DNA of 64,000 nt from Bacillota bacterium (GCA_009780325.1 WRAF01000003.1:1-64000); one strand, 5' to 3'; positions 44,615 through 54,257 are shown, counted from the first letter of the stretch. Numbers and translations: made by a program. The notes: generated by a model not told the origin, from the letters alone.

Positions 44615-45007
44615 ATGGAGATATTTCAAATTGCATCAGTAGGCATAATCACTGCATTTTGTGTGCTGATATTAAAAGATACAAAATCTGAAATCAGTAT
44701 GCTGGTTGGTATTGCGGGCGGCATAATTATCCTTTTAATGCTAATCGGATATTTAACAAATATTTTTGTAGTAATTAGAGATTTAGCAGAAAGAGCAAGT
44801 ATTCCAAGCAATATTTTGACACTTATTATAAGAATAGTAGGAGTGGGATATATAGCAGAGTTTTCTGCTGGAATTATTGAAGAAACAGGAAGCAAATCTC
44901 TAGCGGATAAAATAACTCTAGGCGGCAGAATTATGATTGTAGTATTATCTCTACCCATCATTTTGTCACTTTTCAACGTAATAAGTGATTTATTATCAAA
45001 TGTATAA
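44615..45007 (+). CDS. spoIIIAD: Stage III sporulation protein AD
   Basis: 130 residues with four membrane helices. ILKDTKSEISMLVGIAGGII, then YIAEFSAGIIEETGSKSLADKITLGGR, matches SpoIIIAD; AC and AD are related. It overlaps spoIIIAE. Confidence 0.92.
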   Translation: MEIFQIASVGIITAFCVLILKDTKSEISMLVGIAGGIIILLMLIGYLTNIFVVIRDLAERASIPSNILTLIIRIVGVGYIAEFSAGIIEETGSKSLADKITLGGRIMIVVLSLPIILSLFNVISDLLSNV

Positions 45008-46238
45008 TGTGAAAAAAAACAGCATAAAAAAGTTAATATTGCTTTTAATTATACTCTTGTTTACATTTAATTTTGTGCAAACGATAGAGTCTTTTATGAT
45101 AGGATATGCTAGGACAAGCCATATTGAAATAAATGCAAATCAAACGACAGGCGGGCTTAATCAAAATGTTGAGGATATTTTAAATAACATAAACAATGGC
45201 GATCTAAACGATTTACTAAATGATTTAGATGGGTATGGACTAGGTGTTTTTGGCAGTAGAAACTTTATGGATACCCTAAGAGCAATCATAGCAGGCGAAG
45301 ATATAGGCGATTTTAATTCAGTTTTTGGTTTTTTGATTAATATTTTCTTTTCTGATTTAGTAAGAATGCTGCCATTTATTTTAGCAATATTAGGAATATG
45401 TGCTACTTTTTCAATAATAAGTTCGGTCAAAGGCGGCTTTTCATCAGATTCAGTTGAAAATATCATCAGATTTGCTTGTGTTTCATTAATTTCAGTGATT
45501 TTATTTAGCCAAATATTTTCTATAATATCATCTACTGCTAGTGTTGTTAATAATTTGACTAGACAAATCAATATAGTTTTCCCTTTGATTCTGACTATGA
45601 TGGCCGCAAGTGGCGCTGTTTCTACAGCTGCCTCATATACCCCAGCCGTCGCAATTCTAGGACAAATTCTTACAACAATAATTTTAACTATAGCTTTGCC
45701 CACGTTCATCCTCTCAATAGTCTTTGATGTAGTTGGAAATTTATCAGATACTGTTAGATTAAAGAAATTGTCTTCATTTTTCTCAAGTACATTAAAATGG
45801 GTAATGGGCACTGCTTTTTTTGTTTTCTTAGCCTTTTTATCCGTCAGAGGAATCACTGCTTCTGTTAGAGACACAATTTCACTTAGAACAGCTCGTTTTG
45901 CTATAAATAATTATGTTCCTATCATCGGCGGCTATTTATCTGAAGGAATGAATTTAATAATGGCAGGAAGCACTATAGTTAAAAATGCAATTGGTTTTGC
46001 TGCAATTATACTATTACTTGTCACAATTGCTCCGCTAGTCATCAATATAATGGTACTATCTTTATCACTTTCACTATTAGGAGCTATTATAGAGCCGTTT
46101 AATATAAACGGAGTATCCGACATATTAACTAGTGTTTCAAAGAGTTTAAAATCACTTTTATCAATAATTTTAGGAATCTCATTTTTATATTTTATATTTT
46201 TAATGTTGACTATTAATACAGGAAATATGTTGATTTAA
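45000..46238 (+). CDS. spoIIIAE: Stage III sporulation protein AE
   Basis: 412 residues from ATG 45000 (GTG 44985 and GTG 45009 are alternatives). A signal helix and an extracytoplasmic segment with NNINNGDLNDLLND precede about eight membrane helices of the SpoIIIAE type, including the motif ASGAVSTAASYTPAVAILG. It is a polytopic part of the channel complex. Confidence 0.94.
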   Translation: MYNVKKNSIKKLILLLIILLFTFNFVQTIESFMIGYARTSHIEINANQTTGGLNQNVEDILNNINNGDLNDLLNDLDGYGLGVFGSRNFMDTLRAIIAGEDIGDFNSVFGFLINIFFSDLVRMLPFILAILGICATFSIISSVKGGFSSDSVENIIRFACVSLISVILFSQIFSIISSTASVVNNLTRQINIVFPLILTMMAASGAVSTAASYTPAVAILGQILTTIILTIALPTFILSIVFDVVGNLSDTVRLKKLSSFFSSTLKWVMGTAFFVFLAFLSVRGITASVRDTISLRTARFAINNYVPIIGGYLSEGMNLIMAGSTIVKNAIGFAAIILLLVTIAPLVINIMVLSLSLSLLGAIIEPFNINGVSDILTSVSKSLKSLLSIILGISFLYFIFLMLTINTGNMLI

Positions 46239-46301
46239 TGTGTTAGTATGCGTGATATAGTTTATAAATTTATATTGGACACTCAAAAAAAGGAGGAGTA
46301 A

Positions 46302-46781
46302 TTGGGAGCATTTACCTCATGGATATTAAGTATATTAGGTGTAGTAATTATTGGTACAATACTAGATATTTTTTTATCTGGAAAAAAACTAGGCAAACAA
46401 ATTAGAAGTGTATTGTCGGCTTTATTGGTGTTGATGATTATTTCTCCAATTCCTATATTACTAACAAATTTAAGAAGTTGTGAGGCGGATTTTGGGCAAA
46501 TTGAACTAGATGACAGCTTTTTAGAGTTTGCTAATTCTAGAAAGGTAGCAGCATTAGAGAGAGGATTGGTACAAGCTTTTATAAATGAAGGCTGGAACAA
46601 TATTAAAGTAGATATAATAGCAACCATTGATGTAAATATAAGAATATCTTTTGTAACAATTGATTTGACAAATGTAGTCTTAAATTTTAATACAGGAAAT
46701 ATAAATATAATAGAGAGGGCAAGAAATATGGCTGCAGATTTTTTAAATATAGAACGCTCTCAAGTTTTAGTAATTGAATAA
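46302..46781 (+). CDS. spoIIIAF: Stage III sporulation protein AF
   Basis: 159 residues from TTG 46302, with AGGAGG at 46291-46296. Two N-terminal membrane helices are separated by LSGKKLGKQIRSVLSALLVL, and the C-terminal half is a ring-building-like domain (VLNFNTGNINIIERARNMAA, QVLVIE). Confidence 0.85.
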   Translation: MGAFTSWILSILGVVIIGTILDIFLSGKKLGKQIRSVLSALLVLMIISPIPILLTNLRSCEADFGQIELDDSFLEFANSRKVAALERGLVQAFINEGWNNIKVDIIATIDVNIRISFVTIDLTNVVLNFNTGNINIIERARNMAADFLNIERSQVLVIE

Positions 46782-46836
46782 TTTTAACTCAACTTAACAA
46801 ATTATGTCACATATAACACTTGTTTTAGGAGGAAAA

Positions 46837-47367
46837 ATGGAAGAAAAAAAGAAAAATAGCTTTTTTAATAAGATTAAATCTATTAAACATATAGAGATTA
46901 TTATTGCTGCAATTGCTGTAGGAATAATGTTAATTATTTATTTTACTAGTTTTGGTGGCGGTGGGTTATCTATAGGCAGTGGCAATGATAGAGATAACGA
47001 TCACATGCAAGATTCTTTTCATAGTGATTACACTAGACGAATGCAGGCTCAGATAGTTAATTTAGTATCTAGCATGGAAGGAGCAGGAGAGACTAGAGTA
47101 GTTATTAATTGGGAATCAAGCGTAGAATTAATTTTAGCGAAAACAGTTAATGAAGGCACAAATTCATCCTCATCTTCACCTGTCATTATCAATATGGGCG
47201 GCTCATCTAGACCAATAATAATAAAAGAAATCTATCCTAGAGCATTGGGTGTTGTTGTAGTTGTAGCAGGCGGAGAAAATGCCAGATTAAGAGTAAACAT
47301 AATTATGACTCTGTCTGTTTTATTGAATTTAGAACCTGAATTTATTTTAGTTTTTCCAATGGGTTGA
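46837..47367 (+). CDS. spoIIIAG: Stage III sporulation protein AG
   Basis: 176 residues from ATG 46837, which AGGAGG (46827-46832) marks; an in-frame ATG 33 bases earlier is less likely. One membrane helix (about 20-39), a Gly-rich linker and the ring-forming domain (MEGAGETRVVINWESSVEL, ALGVVVVVAGGENARLR). SpoIIIAG forms a large ring in the intermembrane space. Confidence 0.92.
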   Translation: MEEKKKNSFFNKIKSIKHIEIIIAAIAVGIMLIIYFTSFGGGGLSIGSGNDRDNDHMQDSFHSDYTRRMQAQIVNLVSSMEGAGETRVVINWESSVELILAKTVNEGTNSSSSSPVIINMGGSSRPIIIKEIYPRALGVVVVVAGGENARLRVNIIMTLSVLLNLEPEFILVFPMG

Positions 47368-47450
47368 TATGAAAAAATCCAGGTAATAATTTGACAATGA
47401 ATTGAATATACATAGTATATAGACAAACAAAAATCGGAGGATTTTTAACC

Positions 47451-47915
47451 ATGGGTAAAAAGAAAAAAATCTTTGTCTTAGTCGGAATGGTGGCACTATT
47501 AGTTATTACTGGAGTTTTAAACATTGTGCTAAACCGTGCTTCTGACAGAGACGACCAAGTCGGCGGTGTTGTTCAAAGAAATTATTTTGAAATGGTGCGT
47601 GCTGATAATTTAGCCGTAAGGCAAGAAACCTTAATGTTTTTGCAAGCCGTTATAGAAGCTGGCGGCGAAGGCAGGGCAGACGCTGAAGCTCAAAAACTTG
47701 CTATTACTTCTGCAATGATTATCGAAGACAAACTTGAAGGTCAAATTAGAGCACTAGGTCATAATGAAGTACTAGTTACTGCAAGCGGACATTTTATTAC
47801 GGTTATTTTGCGTGCAAATGATTTGACTGATATTCAAGTTGCACAAATCACACGCATTATTACATCAAATACTGACCGCACTCCATCTAATATTAGAATA
47901 ATGGAAATTGAATAA
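47451..47915 (+). CDS. spoIIIAH: Stage III sporulation protein AH
   Basis: 154 residues: a single membrane helix (residues 7-24), a charged linker, and the EscJ/PrgK-like ring domain (AQKLAITSAMIIEDKLEGQIRALG then VLVTASGHFITVIL). It binds forespore SpoIIQ in known systems. GGAGG precedes the ATG. Last gene of the operon. Confidence 0.92.
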   Translation: MGKKKKIFVLVGMVALLVITGVLNIVLNRASDRDDQVGGVVQRNYFEMVRADNLAVRQETLMFLQAVIEAGGEGRADAEAQKLAITSAMIIEDKLEGQIRALGHNEVLVTASGHFITVILRANDLTDIQVAQITRIITSNTDRTPSNIRIMEIE

Positions 47916-47952
47916 AGCTTTATTAAAAATAACCTAAAGACAATACTTAATA

Positions 47953-47993
47953 AAAACCCGTCTTAAAATTTTAAGGCAGGTTTTTATTTTTTA
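47953..47993 (+). terminator. Terminator of the spoIIIA operon
   Basis: A 16-bp stem with one mismatch and one G-T pair (47953-47968 with 47969-47984, tip open) is followed by a T-rich run. Confidence 0.85.
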
Positions 47994-48065
47994 GGCAAAA
48001 AACTATTGTGTTATGTTTTTTTTTGTGTTATTATGTATAGTGAATAAAGACGAAGGGGAGTTTTC

Positions 48066-48389
48066 ATGCCTTATAAAACTACTGATAAAAAATCTGGTGA
48101 TACAGTTTATGGAAGAAAAGTCATAAACTCTATTATTTTGCTTGCAACAAAAGAAATACCGGGTGTAGCATCACTTCATGGGCGTGGTTTTAGAACAGAG
48201 TTTAATAGTATGATGGTGGATGTAGATGTATATATACATGTTGATTTAAATGTGAGTTGCGCTGATGTGGCATATAGAGTTCAGGAAAACATTAAACGAA
48301 ATGTAGAATCTATGTCTGCATTTAAGATTGGTATAGTTAATGTAAATATTTTAGGTGTAATTTTTAATGATGAAAAAATAAAGGTTTAA
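48066..48389 (+). CDS. Asp23 family protein (YqhY-like)
   Basis: 107 residues with the Asp23 pattern: VYGRKVINSIILLATKEIPGVASLHGRGF, then VDVYIHVDLNVSCADVAYRVQENIKRNVE. In Bacillus, yqhY is just before nusB. It is linked to control of acetyl-CoA carboxylase and the cell envelope. GGGGAG precedes ATG 48066. Confidence 0.9.
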   Translation: MPYKTTDKKSGDTVYGRKVINSIILLATKEIPGVASLHGRGFRTEFNSMMVDVDVYIHVDLNVSCADVAYRVQENIKRNVESMSAFKIGIVNVNILGVIFNDEKIKV

Positions 48390-48393
48390 ATAA

Positions 48394-49227
48394 ATGAATG
48401 ATAATGATACAATAGCAATAATTAAATTAAGACCTCATCATCTTTTATGCTTGCAAGGCTTTAGCGGAAAGGGTTATTCAACTAAATTTATTGAGAATAT
48501 GGCTTTTATAAAACAAGCTTTATCTGAGCAAGAGGCAATGATAGATCTTAAATTTTCTAGTGATGATATTTGTGCTAAGTGTCCGCATCTGATTTCTAAA
48601 GATTTATGCCAAATAGCCGATACAGTCAAAACAAAAGATAATAAAGTCATCAAATACTTTGATTTAACTCAAAAATTATATAACTTTAATGATTTAATTA
48701 CACAAATTAAACAAAAGATTACTCCCTCTATTTTGGCGGATATTTGCTCTGATTGTGCTTGGTATGACAATAGTCATTGTAGAAAAAATATTTTAGGCAA
48801 AGTTTCTAATCAAGATACAAGAGAAATCATTTTTAAATTAGTATTTGAGAGAATAGTAAATGGTGAAGATAATAATGACACTTTTTTTAACTTAACTGAA
48901 GTTTTAGATGAAACGAATTTAGCAAGAGCTAAACTTATCTATGAAGAAACTTCTTTAAATAAAAAGGGGAAATTTATTAATAGTTTGATTGAAAATTATG
49001 CAAATGAATTTAAAGTGGAAAGAATTTATAAAATTGATTTAGCTATTATGTTTGTAGCAATTTATGAAATTTTATTTGATGAATTATCTCATAAAATTGC
49101 TGCAAATGAAGCGGTTGTTTTATCAAAAAAATACTCAACTGAAAAAAGTTCTAAATATATCAATGGAATTTTATCATCTATAATTAAAGATAAGGAGAAA
49201 ATAATTAATGAGTGCAAAAATACTTGA
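48394..49227 (+). CDS. nusB: DUF1284-NusB fusion protein
   Basis: 277 residues. Residues 1-138 resemble DUF1284, a Cys-rich family: LRPHHLLCLQGFSGKGYS with C19, then CAKCPHL and CSDCAWYDNSHC. Residues 142-277 are NusB, the rRNA antitermination factor, with SNQDTREIIFKLVFERI and KVERIYKIDLAIMFVAIYEI, then AANEAVVLSKKYSTEKSSKYING. Both parts are in one frame with no stop between. The flanking yqhY-like and folD genes show that this is the standard nusB locus. The fusion is not one I know. A metal or Fe-S cofactor on the N-terminal part is an inference. Confidence 0.85.
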   Translation: MNDNDTIAIIKLRPHHLLCLQGFSGKGYSTKFIENMAFIKQALSEQEAMIDLKFSSDDICAKCPHLISKDLCQIADTVKTKDNKVIKYFDLTQKLYNFNDLITQIKQKITPSILADICSDCAWYDNSHCRKNILGKVSNQDTREIIFKLVFERIVNGEDNNDTFFNLTEVLDETNLARAKLIYEETSLNKKGKFINSLIENYANEFKVERIYKIDLAIMFVAIYEILFDELSHKIAANEAVVLSKKYSTEKSSKYINGILSSIIKDKEKIINECKNT

Positions 49228-50065
49228 TGGAAAAGTTTTATCACAAAAAATTAAAGAACAGTTAAAAATTGATGCAGCAGAATTTTTTAGAAAAATAGGT
49301 AGAAAAATAGGTTTAGCAGTAGTCTTAGCAGGAGATGACACGGCAAGTGCGGTGTATGTTAAAAATAAAATCATAGGATGCGAGCAAGTTGGTATTGAGT
49401 CTTTTGAATTTTGTTTTGATAAAAATGTAAGTGAAAAAGAGCTAATTGACTTAGTATTAAAACTTAATGAAGATAAAAAAGTAGATGGAATTTTAGTTCA
49501 ATTGCCACTGCCAATGCATATAAATGCAGCCAATGTATTATCAAAAATTTCTCCAAAAAAAGATGCTGACGGCTTTTTAGCAGAAAATGCAGGCAATCTA
49601 ATGTTAGGCAATCCTACGTTAAGTGCCTGCACTCCTAGCGGAGTTATTGAATTAATCAAATCTGCAGGCATTGAAATTGCGTCTAAAGAAGCAGTGATTA
49701 TCGGAAGAAGCAACATAGTCGGTAAACCCATTGCACTTATGTTGTTAGAAGAAAATGCTACAGTAATAATGTGCCATTCAAAGACTAAAGACTTAGTAAA
49801 ATACACTAAAACAGCTGATATTTTGATAGTAGCAGCGGGCAAAAAGCATCTAGTAACAGGAGACATGATTAAGGATGGTTCAATAGTTATTGATGTTGGA
49901 GTAAACAGGGATAATGGAAAGCTATATGGTGATGTAGATTTTGATTCATGTTTAAAAAAAGCCAAATATATTACCCCTGTTCCTGGTGGAGTGGGTCCGA
50001 TGACCATTGCAATGTTATTAAAAAATGTGATAAAAGCGGCAAAAATGTATTCATTAAACGTATGA
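49208..50065 (+). CDS. folD: Methylenetetrahydrofolate dehydrogenase/cyclohydrolase
   Basis: 285 residues of the FolD dimer family: YVKNKIIGCEQVGI with the catalytic Lys, DGILVQLPLP and the C-terminal PVPGGVGPMTIAMLL. The NADP site has GRSNIVGKPIALML. It interconverts one-carbon folates. AAGGAG lies in the end of the preceding gene, overlapping by 20 bases. Confidence 0.96.
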   Translation: MSAKILDGKVLSQKIKEQLKIDAAEFFRKIGRKIGLAVVLAGDDTASAVYVKNKIIGCEQVGIESFEFCFDKNVSEKELIDLVLKLNEDKKVDGILVQLPLPMHINAANVLSKISPKKDADGFLAENAGNLMLGNPTLSACTPSGVIELIKSAGIEIASKEAVIIGRSNIVGKPIALMLLEENATVIMCHSKTKDLVKYTKTADILIVAAGKKHLVTGDMIKDGSIVIDVGVNRDNGKLYGDVDFDSCLKKAKYITPVPGGVGPMTIAMLLKNVIKAAKMYSLNV

Positions 50066-50080
50066 TGATGGTTAATTTTT

Positions 50081-51241
50081 ATGCAAAAACAACTTAGTGT
50101 TTCTCAATTAAATAGATATATTAAGGGCGTTTTTGAGGACGAACTAATTTTGCATAATCTTAATATAGACGGTGAGGTAATTGAGATAAAGAATGTAGCT
50201 GGGGTAATATATTTTGTATTAAAAGATGAGGACTGCATACTTAATTGTGTCAGTTTTAATCAAATTATTGGAATAGAGGTTGGAAATAGGGTTATAGCGT
50301 TTGGTAAAATAGAGTTTTATTCTAAAAGTGGTCGAGTGTCGTTTATAGCTAAAAGCGTTACATTATCTGGAGAGGGATTGCTATTAGCAAGGCAAAGGAA
50401 ATTAAAAGAGAAATTACAAAATGAAGGAATTTTTTCTAACAATAGAATTTTGCCTAAATTTATTAAAAAGGTGGCATTAATTACTAGTGAAGAAGGAGCA
50501 GTACTACATGATTTTATCTCTATCATAAACAGGTTAGCTGAGTATATTGAGGTGGTAATATTTGGTGTAAAAGTACAAGGAAATGGCGCAAGCGAACAAA
50601 TAATAAACGTTATGCGTGATATAACATGTGATTATGATGTAATTATACTTGCGAGAGGGGGCGGAAGCGCAATAGACTTAAGTGAATTTAATAAAGAAGA
50701 ATTGGCTAGGAGTATTCATGCAAGCAAAATTATGGTAGTATCTGCGATAGGACATGAAACGGATTATACTTTTTGTGATTTTGCTGCAGATATGCGTGCA
50801 GGAACTCCAAGTATGGCAGCAGAGATAATTGCAGGCAACAACAACTCAACTATAAATAAATTTATCAATTTATCTATTGATAATACTTTAAAAATTAATG
50901 CATTATATAACTTAAAACATAAAACATTGATAAAACAAGCTAAAATAGCTCAAAATAACGCTGAATCTGTTGTTTATACCTTTAAACGCAAGCTATTACA
51001 CAAAGAAATTTTAAAAAAAATTGAATACAATATAAATAATAAAGAATCTGATTTTAAAATCTTAATAACAAAAATTGAAGCAATCAACCCTTTAAAATTA
51101 TTAACTGATGGTTATTGTAAAATTACTAAAGATAACAAAATTATAGCTTCAGTCAAAAATTTAAATGAAGAAGATAACTTAAATATTTTTATATCAGATG
51201 GACAAATACAAGCTAAAATTGAAAAAATCTTAAAAAAATAA
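50081..51241 (+). CDS. xseA: Exodeoxyribonuclease VII large subunit
   Basis: 386 residues. An N-terminal OB fold (LSVSQLNRYIKGVFEDELIL, then NLNIDGEVIEIK) is followed by the catalytic core ARGGGSAIDLSEFN and SAIGHETDYTFCDFAADMRAGTPSMAAE, then a coiled coil. Slightly short in the coiled-coil part. With XseB it degrades single-stranded DNA. Confidence 0.94.
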   Translation: MQKQLSVSQLNRYIKGVFEDELILHNLNIDGEVIEIKNVAGVIYFVLKDEDCILNCVSFNQIIGIEVGNRVIAFGKIEFYSKSGRVSFIAKSVTLSGEGLLLARQRKLKEKLQNEGIFSNNRILPKFIKKVALITSEEGAVLHDFISIINRLAEYIEVVIFGVKVQGNGASEQIINVMRDITCDYDVIILARGGGSAIDLSEFNKEELARSIHASKIMVVSAIGHETDYTFCDFAADMRAGTPSMAAEIIAGNNNSTINKFINLSIDNTLKINALYNLKHKTLIKQAKIAQNNAESVVYTFKRKLLHKEILKKIEYNINNKESDFKILITKIEAINPLKLLTDGYCKITKDNKIIASVKNLNEEDNLNIFISDGQIQAKIEKILKK

Positions 51242-51291
51242 AGGTGTGCCTAATAATCTATCACACATAACACCATAAAAATGAGGAAAAT

Positions 51292-51486
51292 ATGGATTTT
51301 GAAAAAAAATTGCAAGAATTAGAGCAAATTAATCAAAAACTAAGTAGTGGAATTTCTATAGAACAAGGAATTTCTTTATTTGAAAGAAGTTTAAGTTTAA
51401 CTAAAGAATGTATTGATTATCTTAATAAGGCAAAAGCAAAAATATCTCAAATTAAGCAAGAGGTTGACTATCTGCTTGAGGATTAG
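51292..51486 (+). CDS. xseB: Exodeoxyribonuclease VII small subunit
   Basis: 64 residues, all helical: FEKKLQELEQINQKLSSGI, SIEQGISLFERSLSLTKECI and YLNKAKAKI. A full-length XseB, which binds the coiled coil of XseA. Standard place between xseA and ispA. Confidence 0.93.
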   Translation: MDFEKKLQELEQINQKLSSGISIEQGISLFERSLSLTKECIDYLNKAKAKISQIKQEVDYLLED

Positions 51487-51495
51487 GTAATAAAA

Positions 51496-52338
51496 ATGAA
51501 TTTAAATGAATTAACTTATATAGCTAATCATGGAATAATTGATATACTAAAGGATTTTTCTATTCCGTCAAATATTGTTTCAAAAAAATTGATAGCTGCT
51601 ATGGAATATAGTTTGATATGCAAAGGTAAACGATTAAGACCTGTTATGCTATTAGCATCTTTTTTTGATGTATGCGGACTAAAAAAAACCAACACTTATC
51701 CTATAGCAATAAAATATTTAGTATTTGCTATTGAAGCACTGCATACCTATACACTTATTCATGACGATTTACCTTGTTTAGATAATGATGACTTGCGAAG
51801 AGGCAAGCCTTCTTCCCATAAACAGTTTGGTGAAGCCACGGCACTTTTAGCTGGTGACGCACTATTAAATGCATCATTTGAAGCATTTATTGAAGCAATA
51901 AAATTAGAACCAAAACTTATTCATGCAGCAAATTATTTTTATTCATTATCAGGTGCACAAGGTTTAATTGCAGGACAGTCATTAGAATTTGAATTAGAAA
52001 GTTTTTCAAATGAGACACTTATTCAAATTTTTACACACAAAACAGCCGCACTTTTTAGATCTGCTGCATATATTGGATGTACACTAGGTCTAATATATTC
52101 AAAAAAATATGATAATAAAATTAACCCTGAACTTAAAGCTCTTGATAATTTTGCCTTAAATTATGGCTTGGCTTTTCAATTAAAAGATGATTTAGATGAT
52201 TTAAATCCTAAAGGCTATGCTGTACGCTTTGGCATTGAAAATACCAAAAATTTATTTAATGACTATAAACTTAAGGCAATTGAATCACTAAAAAATTATA
52301 ACTTTCCATTTTTAACTGCAATTGTCAATAATCTATAA
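51496..52338 (+). CDS. ispA: Farnesyl diphosphate synthase (short-chain polyprenyl synthase)
   Basis: 280 residues. First Asp-rich motif in HDDLPCLDNDDLRRGKPSSH, second in QLKDDLDDLNP. KGKRLRPVMLLAS and THKTAALFRSA are also present. It makes C15 (or C20) diphosphates from IPP and DMAPP, feeding UppS. The end adjoins dxs with no gap. Confidence 0.94.
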   Translation: MNLNELTYIANHGIIDILKDFSIPSNIVSKKLIAAMEYSLICKGKRLRPVMLLASFFDVCGLKKTNTYPIAIKYLVFAIEALHTYTLIHDDLPCLDNDDLRRGKPSSHKQFGEATALLAGDALLNASFEAFIEAIKLEPKLIHAANYFYSLSGAQGLIAGQSLEFELESFSNETLIQIFTHKTAALFRSAAYIGCTLGLIYSKKYDNKINPELKALDNFALNYGLAFQLKDDLDDLNPKGYAVRFGIENTKNLFNDYKLKAIESLKNYNFPFLTAIVNNL

Positions 52339-54195
52339 ATGTTGATAGAAAAAATAAAAACTCCTAATGATTTAAAAAAATTGTCGCACACTGACTTAGA
52401 AAGATATGCTAGTGAGGTGCGAAATTTTATCATTAATATTACACAAGAAAACGGAGGTCATTTATCTTCAAATTTAGGTGCAGTAGAATTAACTATTGCT
52501 TTGCATTATACTTTTGATTCACCCATCGATAAATTTATATTTGACGTTGGTCATCAAAGTTATACTCATAAATTAATCACAGGTCGTTATGAAATACTGA
52601 AAAATTTAAGAACAGATGGTGGTGCGTCAGGGTTTCCTTCTACTAATGAATCAAATCATGACCATTTCATAAGCGGACATAGTTCAAACTCATTATCTCT
52701 TGCGCTAGGTCTAGCTCGTGCAAGAGATAAACTGCATCAAAATCATCATATTATCCCTATTATTGGTGACGGCGCTTTCACGGGCGGCATGATATATGAA
52801 GCATTAAATGACATTGGCGAAAGCAAATCAAAACTTATCATTATTTTAAATGATAATAAAATGTCTATATCAGAAAATGTAGGTGCTATGAGCAAATATC
52901 TTGCTAAACTGCGCCTTAGCCGAAGATTTAATAAATTGCGTCAAAATATTAAAAAATCTGCCTCTGTTTTTCCATTGCTAAACAAGAAACAATCTTATAA
53001 AAGATTAAATTTATTTAAAGCACGCCTTAAAAGCCTTTTCATCAAAAATAGACTGTTTGAAAATTTTGGAGTTACTTATTATGGACCATTTGACGGGCAT
53101 GATATTTTGCAAATGGTGCAGGTTTTTGAAAAAGTTGCAAATAAATCTATTGTTGATGATAAACCTGTGATTATTCATATAATTAGCCAAAAAGGCAAAG
53201 GGATGATTGAAGCTGAAAATGAGCCAGATAAATATCATGGCTTAAATTCTTCATTAATGACTTCTAATATAGATAGTTCTTTTTCTAATGATTTAGCAGA
53301 TGAATTGATTGAATTAGCAAATGAAGATAATAGAATTGTAGCAATTACAGCTGCTATGCCATCAGGAACGGGTCTTGATAAATTTGCTATCAAGCATCCT
53401 GATAAATATTATGATGTATCGATTGCAGAACAGCATGCAACAACGCTTTGTGCCGGACTTGCAAAAGGCGGAATGAAACCATTGTTTGCAGTTTATTCTA
53501 CTTTTTTGCAGCGTGCTTTTGACCAGATTTTACATGATGTATGTTTAAATAATCTAAGCGTAGTTTTTGCTATTGACAGAGCTGGCGTAACAGGAAGTGA
53601 CGGAGTGACACATCAAGGTGTTTTTGATTTAAGTTATCTCAATTTAATGCCGAATTTAACTATCCTAACACCCAAAAACGGTATTGAATTAAAAAATATG
53701 TTAAGATATGCTTTTAATAAAAATGGACCAGTAGCAATTAGATATCCTAAAAGCTATAATACTTGTGAGCCAATTGCTACTTTCAAAGCTCAAGAATTTG
53801 ACAATATAGAAAAATGGGAAACTTTGAAAAAATCAAATGGAAATATCTATATTTTAGCATGCGGTTCTAGAATGATTGAATTATTATCAGCTTTAGATTT
53901 AAACATAACTATAATTAATTGTCGCACGATAAAACCACTAGATTATGAGTCTTTAGATTATATAAACAACCCAGATAATTTAATTATTATACTAGAGGAC
54001 AATATATCAAGCGGTGGCTTTAGTTCACATGTTTTAGATTATCTTTATACTAAAAACCCTAGACAACCACCCTTAATTAAAATTTTAAACCATAAAACTA
54101 CTTTTTCAGATATTAGATCTATAGATAATTCTTTAAAAGATTCTAATATTACAATAGAAAATATTAAAAAAACTATAGATGAATTTCTTGCATAA
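52339..54195 (+). CDS. dxs: 1-deoxy-D-xylulose 5-phosphate synthase
   Basis: 618 residues. Thiamine-diphosphate motif IIGDGAFTGGMIYEALND and NDNKMSISENVGAM, substrate part GPFDGHDI, and the transketolase-like AEQHATTLCAGLAKGG and RAGVTGSDGVTHQG. It makes DXP from pyruvate and glyceraldehyde 3-phosphate. It starts one base after the ispA stop, so the prenyl genes are co-expressed. Confidence 0.97.
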   Translation: MLIEKIKTPNDLKKLSHTDLERYASEVRNFIINITQENGGHLSSNLGAVELTIALHYTFDSPIDKFIFDVGHQSYTHKLITGRYEILKNLRTDGGASGFPSTNESNHDHFISGHSSNSLSLALGLARARDKLHQNHHIIPIIGDGAFTGGMIYEALNDIGESKSKLIIILNDNKMSISENVGAMSKYLAKLRLSRRFNKLRQNIKKSASVFPLLNKKQSYKRLNLFKARLKSLFIKNRLFENFGVTYYGPFDGHDILQMVQVFEKVANKSIVDDKPVIIHIISQKGKGMIEAENEPDKYHGLNSSLMTSNIDSSFSNDLADELIELANEDNRIVAITAAMPSGTGLDKFAIKHPDKYYDVSIAEQHATTLCAGLAKGGMKPLFAVYSTFLQRAFDQILHDVCLNNLSVVFAIDRAGVTGSDGVTHQGVFDLSYLNLMPNLTILTPKNGIELKNMLRYAFNKNGPVAIRYPKSYNTCEPIATFKAQEFDNIEKWETLKKSNGNIYILACGSRMIELLSALDLNITIINCRTIKPLDYESLDYINNPDNLIIILEDNISSGGFSSHVLDYLYTKNPRQPPLIKILNHKTTFSDIRSIDNSLKDSNITIENIKKTIDEFLA

Positions 54196-54216
54196 ATATT
54201 GATTTTATTGTATAAT
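54188..54216 (+). promoter_or_regulatory. Promoter of the nadK-argR-recN group
   Basis: TTGCAT (54188-54193, across the dxs stop), a 17-base spacer and TATAAT (54211-54216). A tandem pair of 15-base units follows directly. Confidence 0.7.
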
Positions 54217-54218
54217 AA

Positions 54219-54248
54219 TACATGTTAAATTGTTACATGTTAAATTGT
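54219..54248 (+). repeat. Perfect 15-bp tandem repeat in the nadK leader
   Basis: TACATGTTAAATTGT occurs twice head to tail (54219-54233 and 54234-54248), between the -10 box and the GAGG ribosome-binding site of nadK. It may be an operator pair or a replication-slippage product. Confidence 0.75.
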
Positions 54249-54257
54249 TGAGGTCAT

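Noticed and set aside
45161-45874. Long antisense open frame (237 codons) inside spoIIIAE
   Set aside because: It is a shadow of a membrane protein gene: hydrophobic codons read in reverse stay open. spoIIIAE matches its family on the plus strand.
54219-54248. Start of a CRISPR array
   Set aside because: Only two abutting 15-base copies without spacers; no cas genes anywhere in the window.
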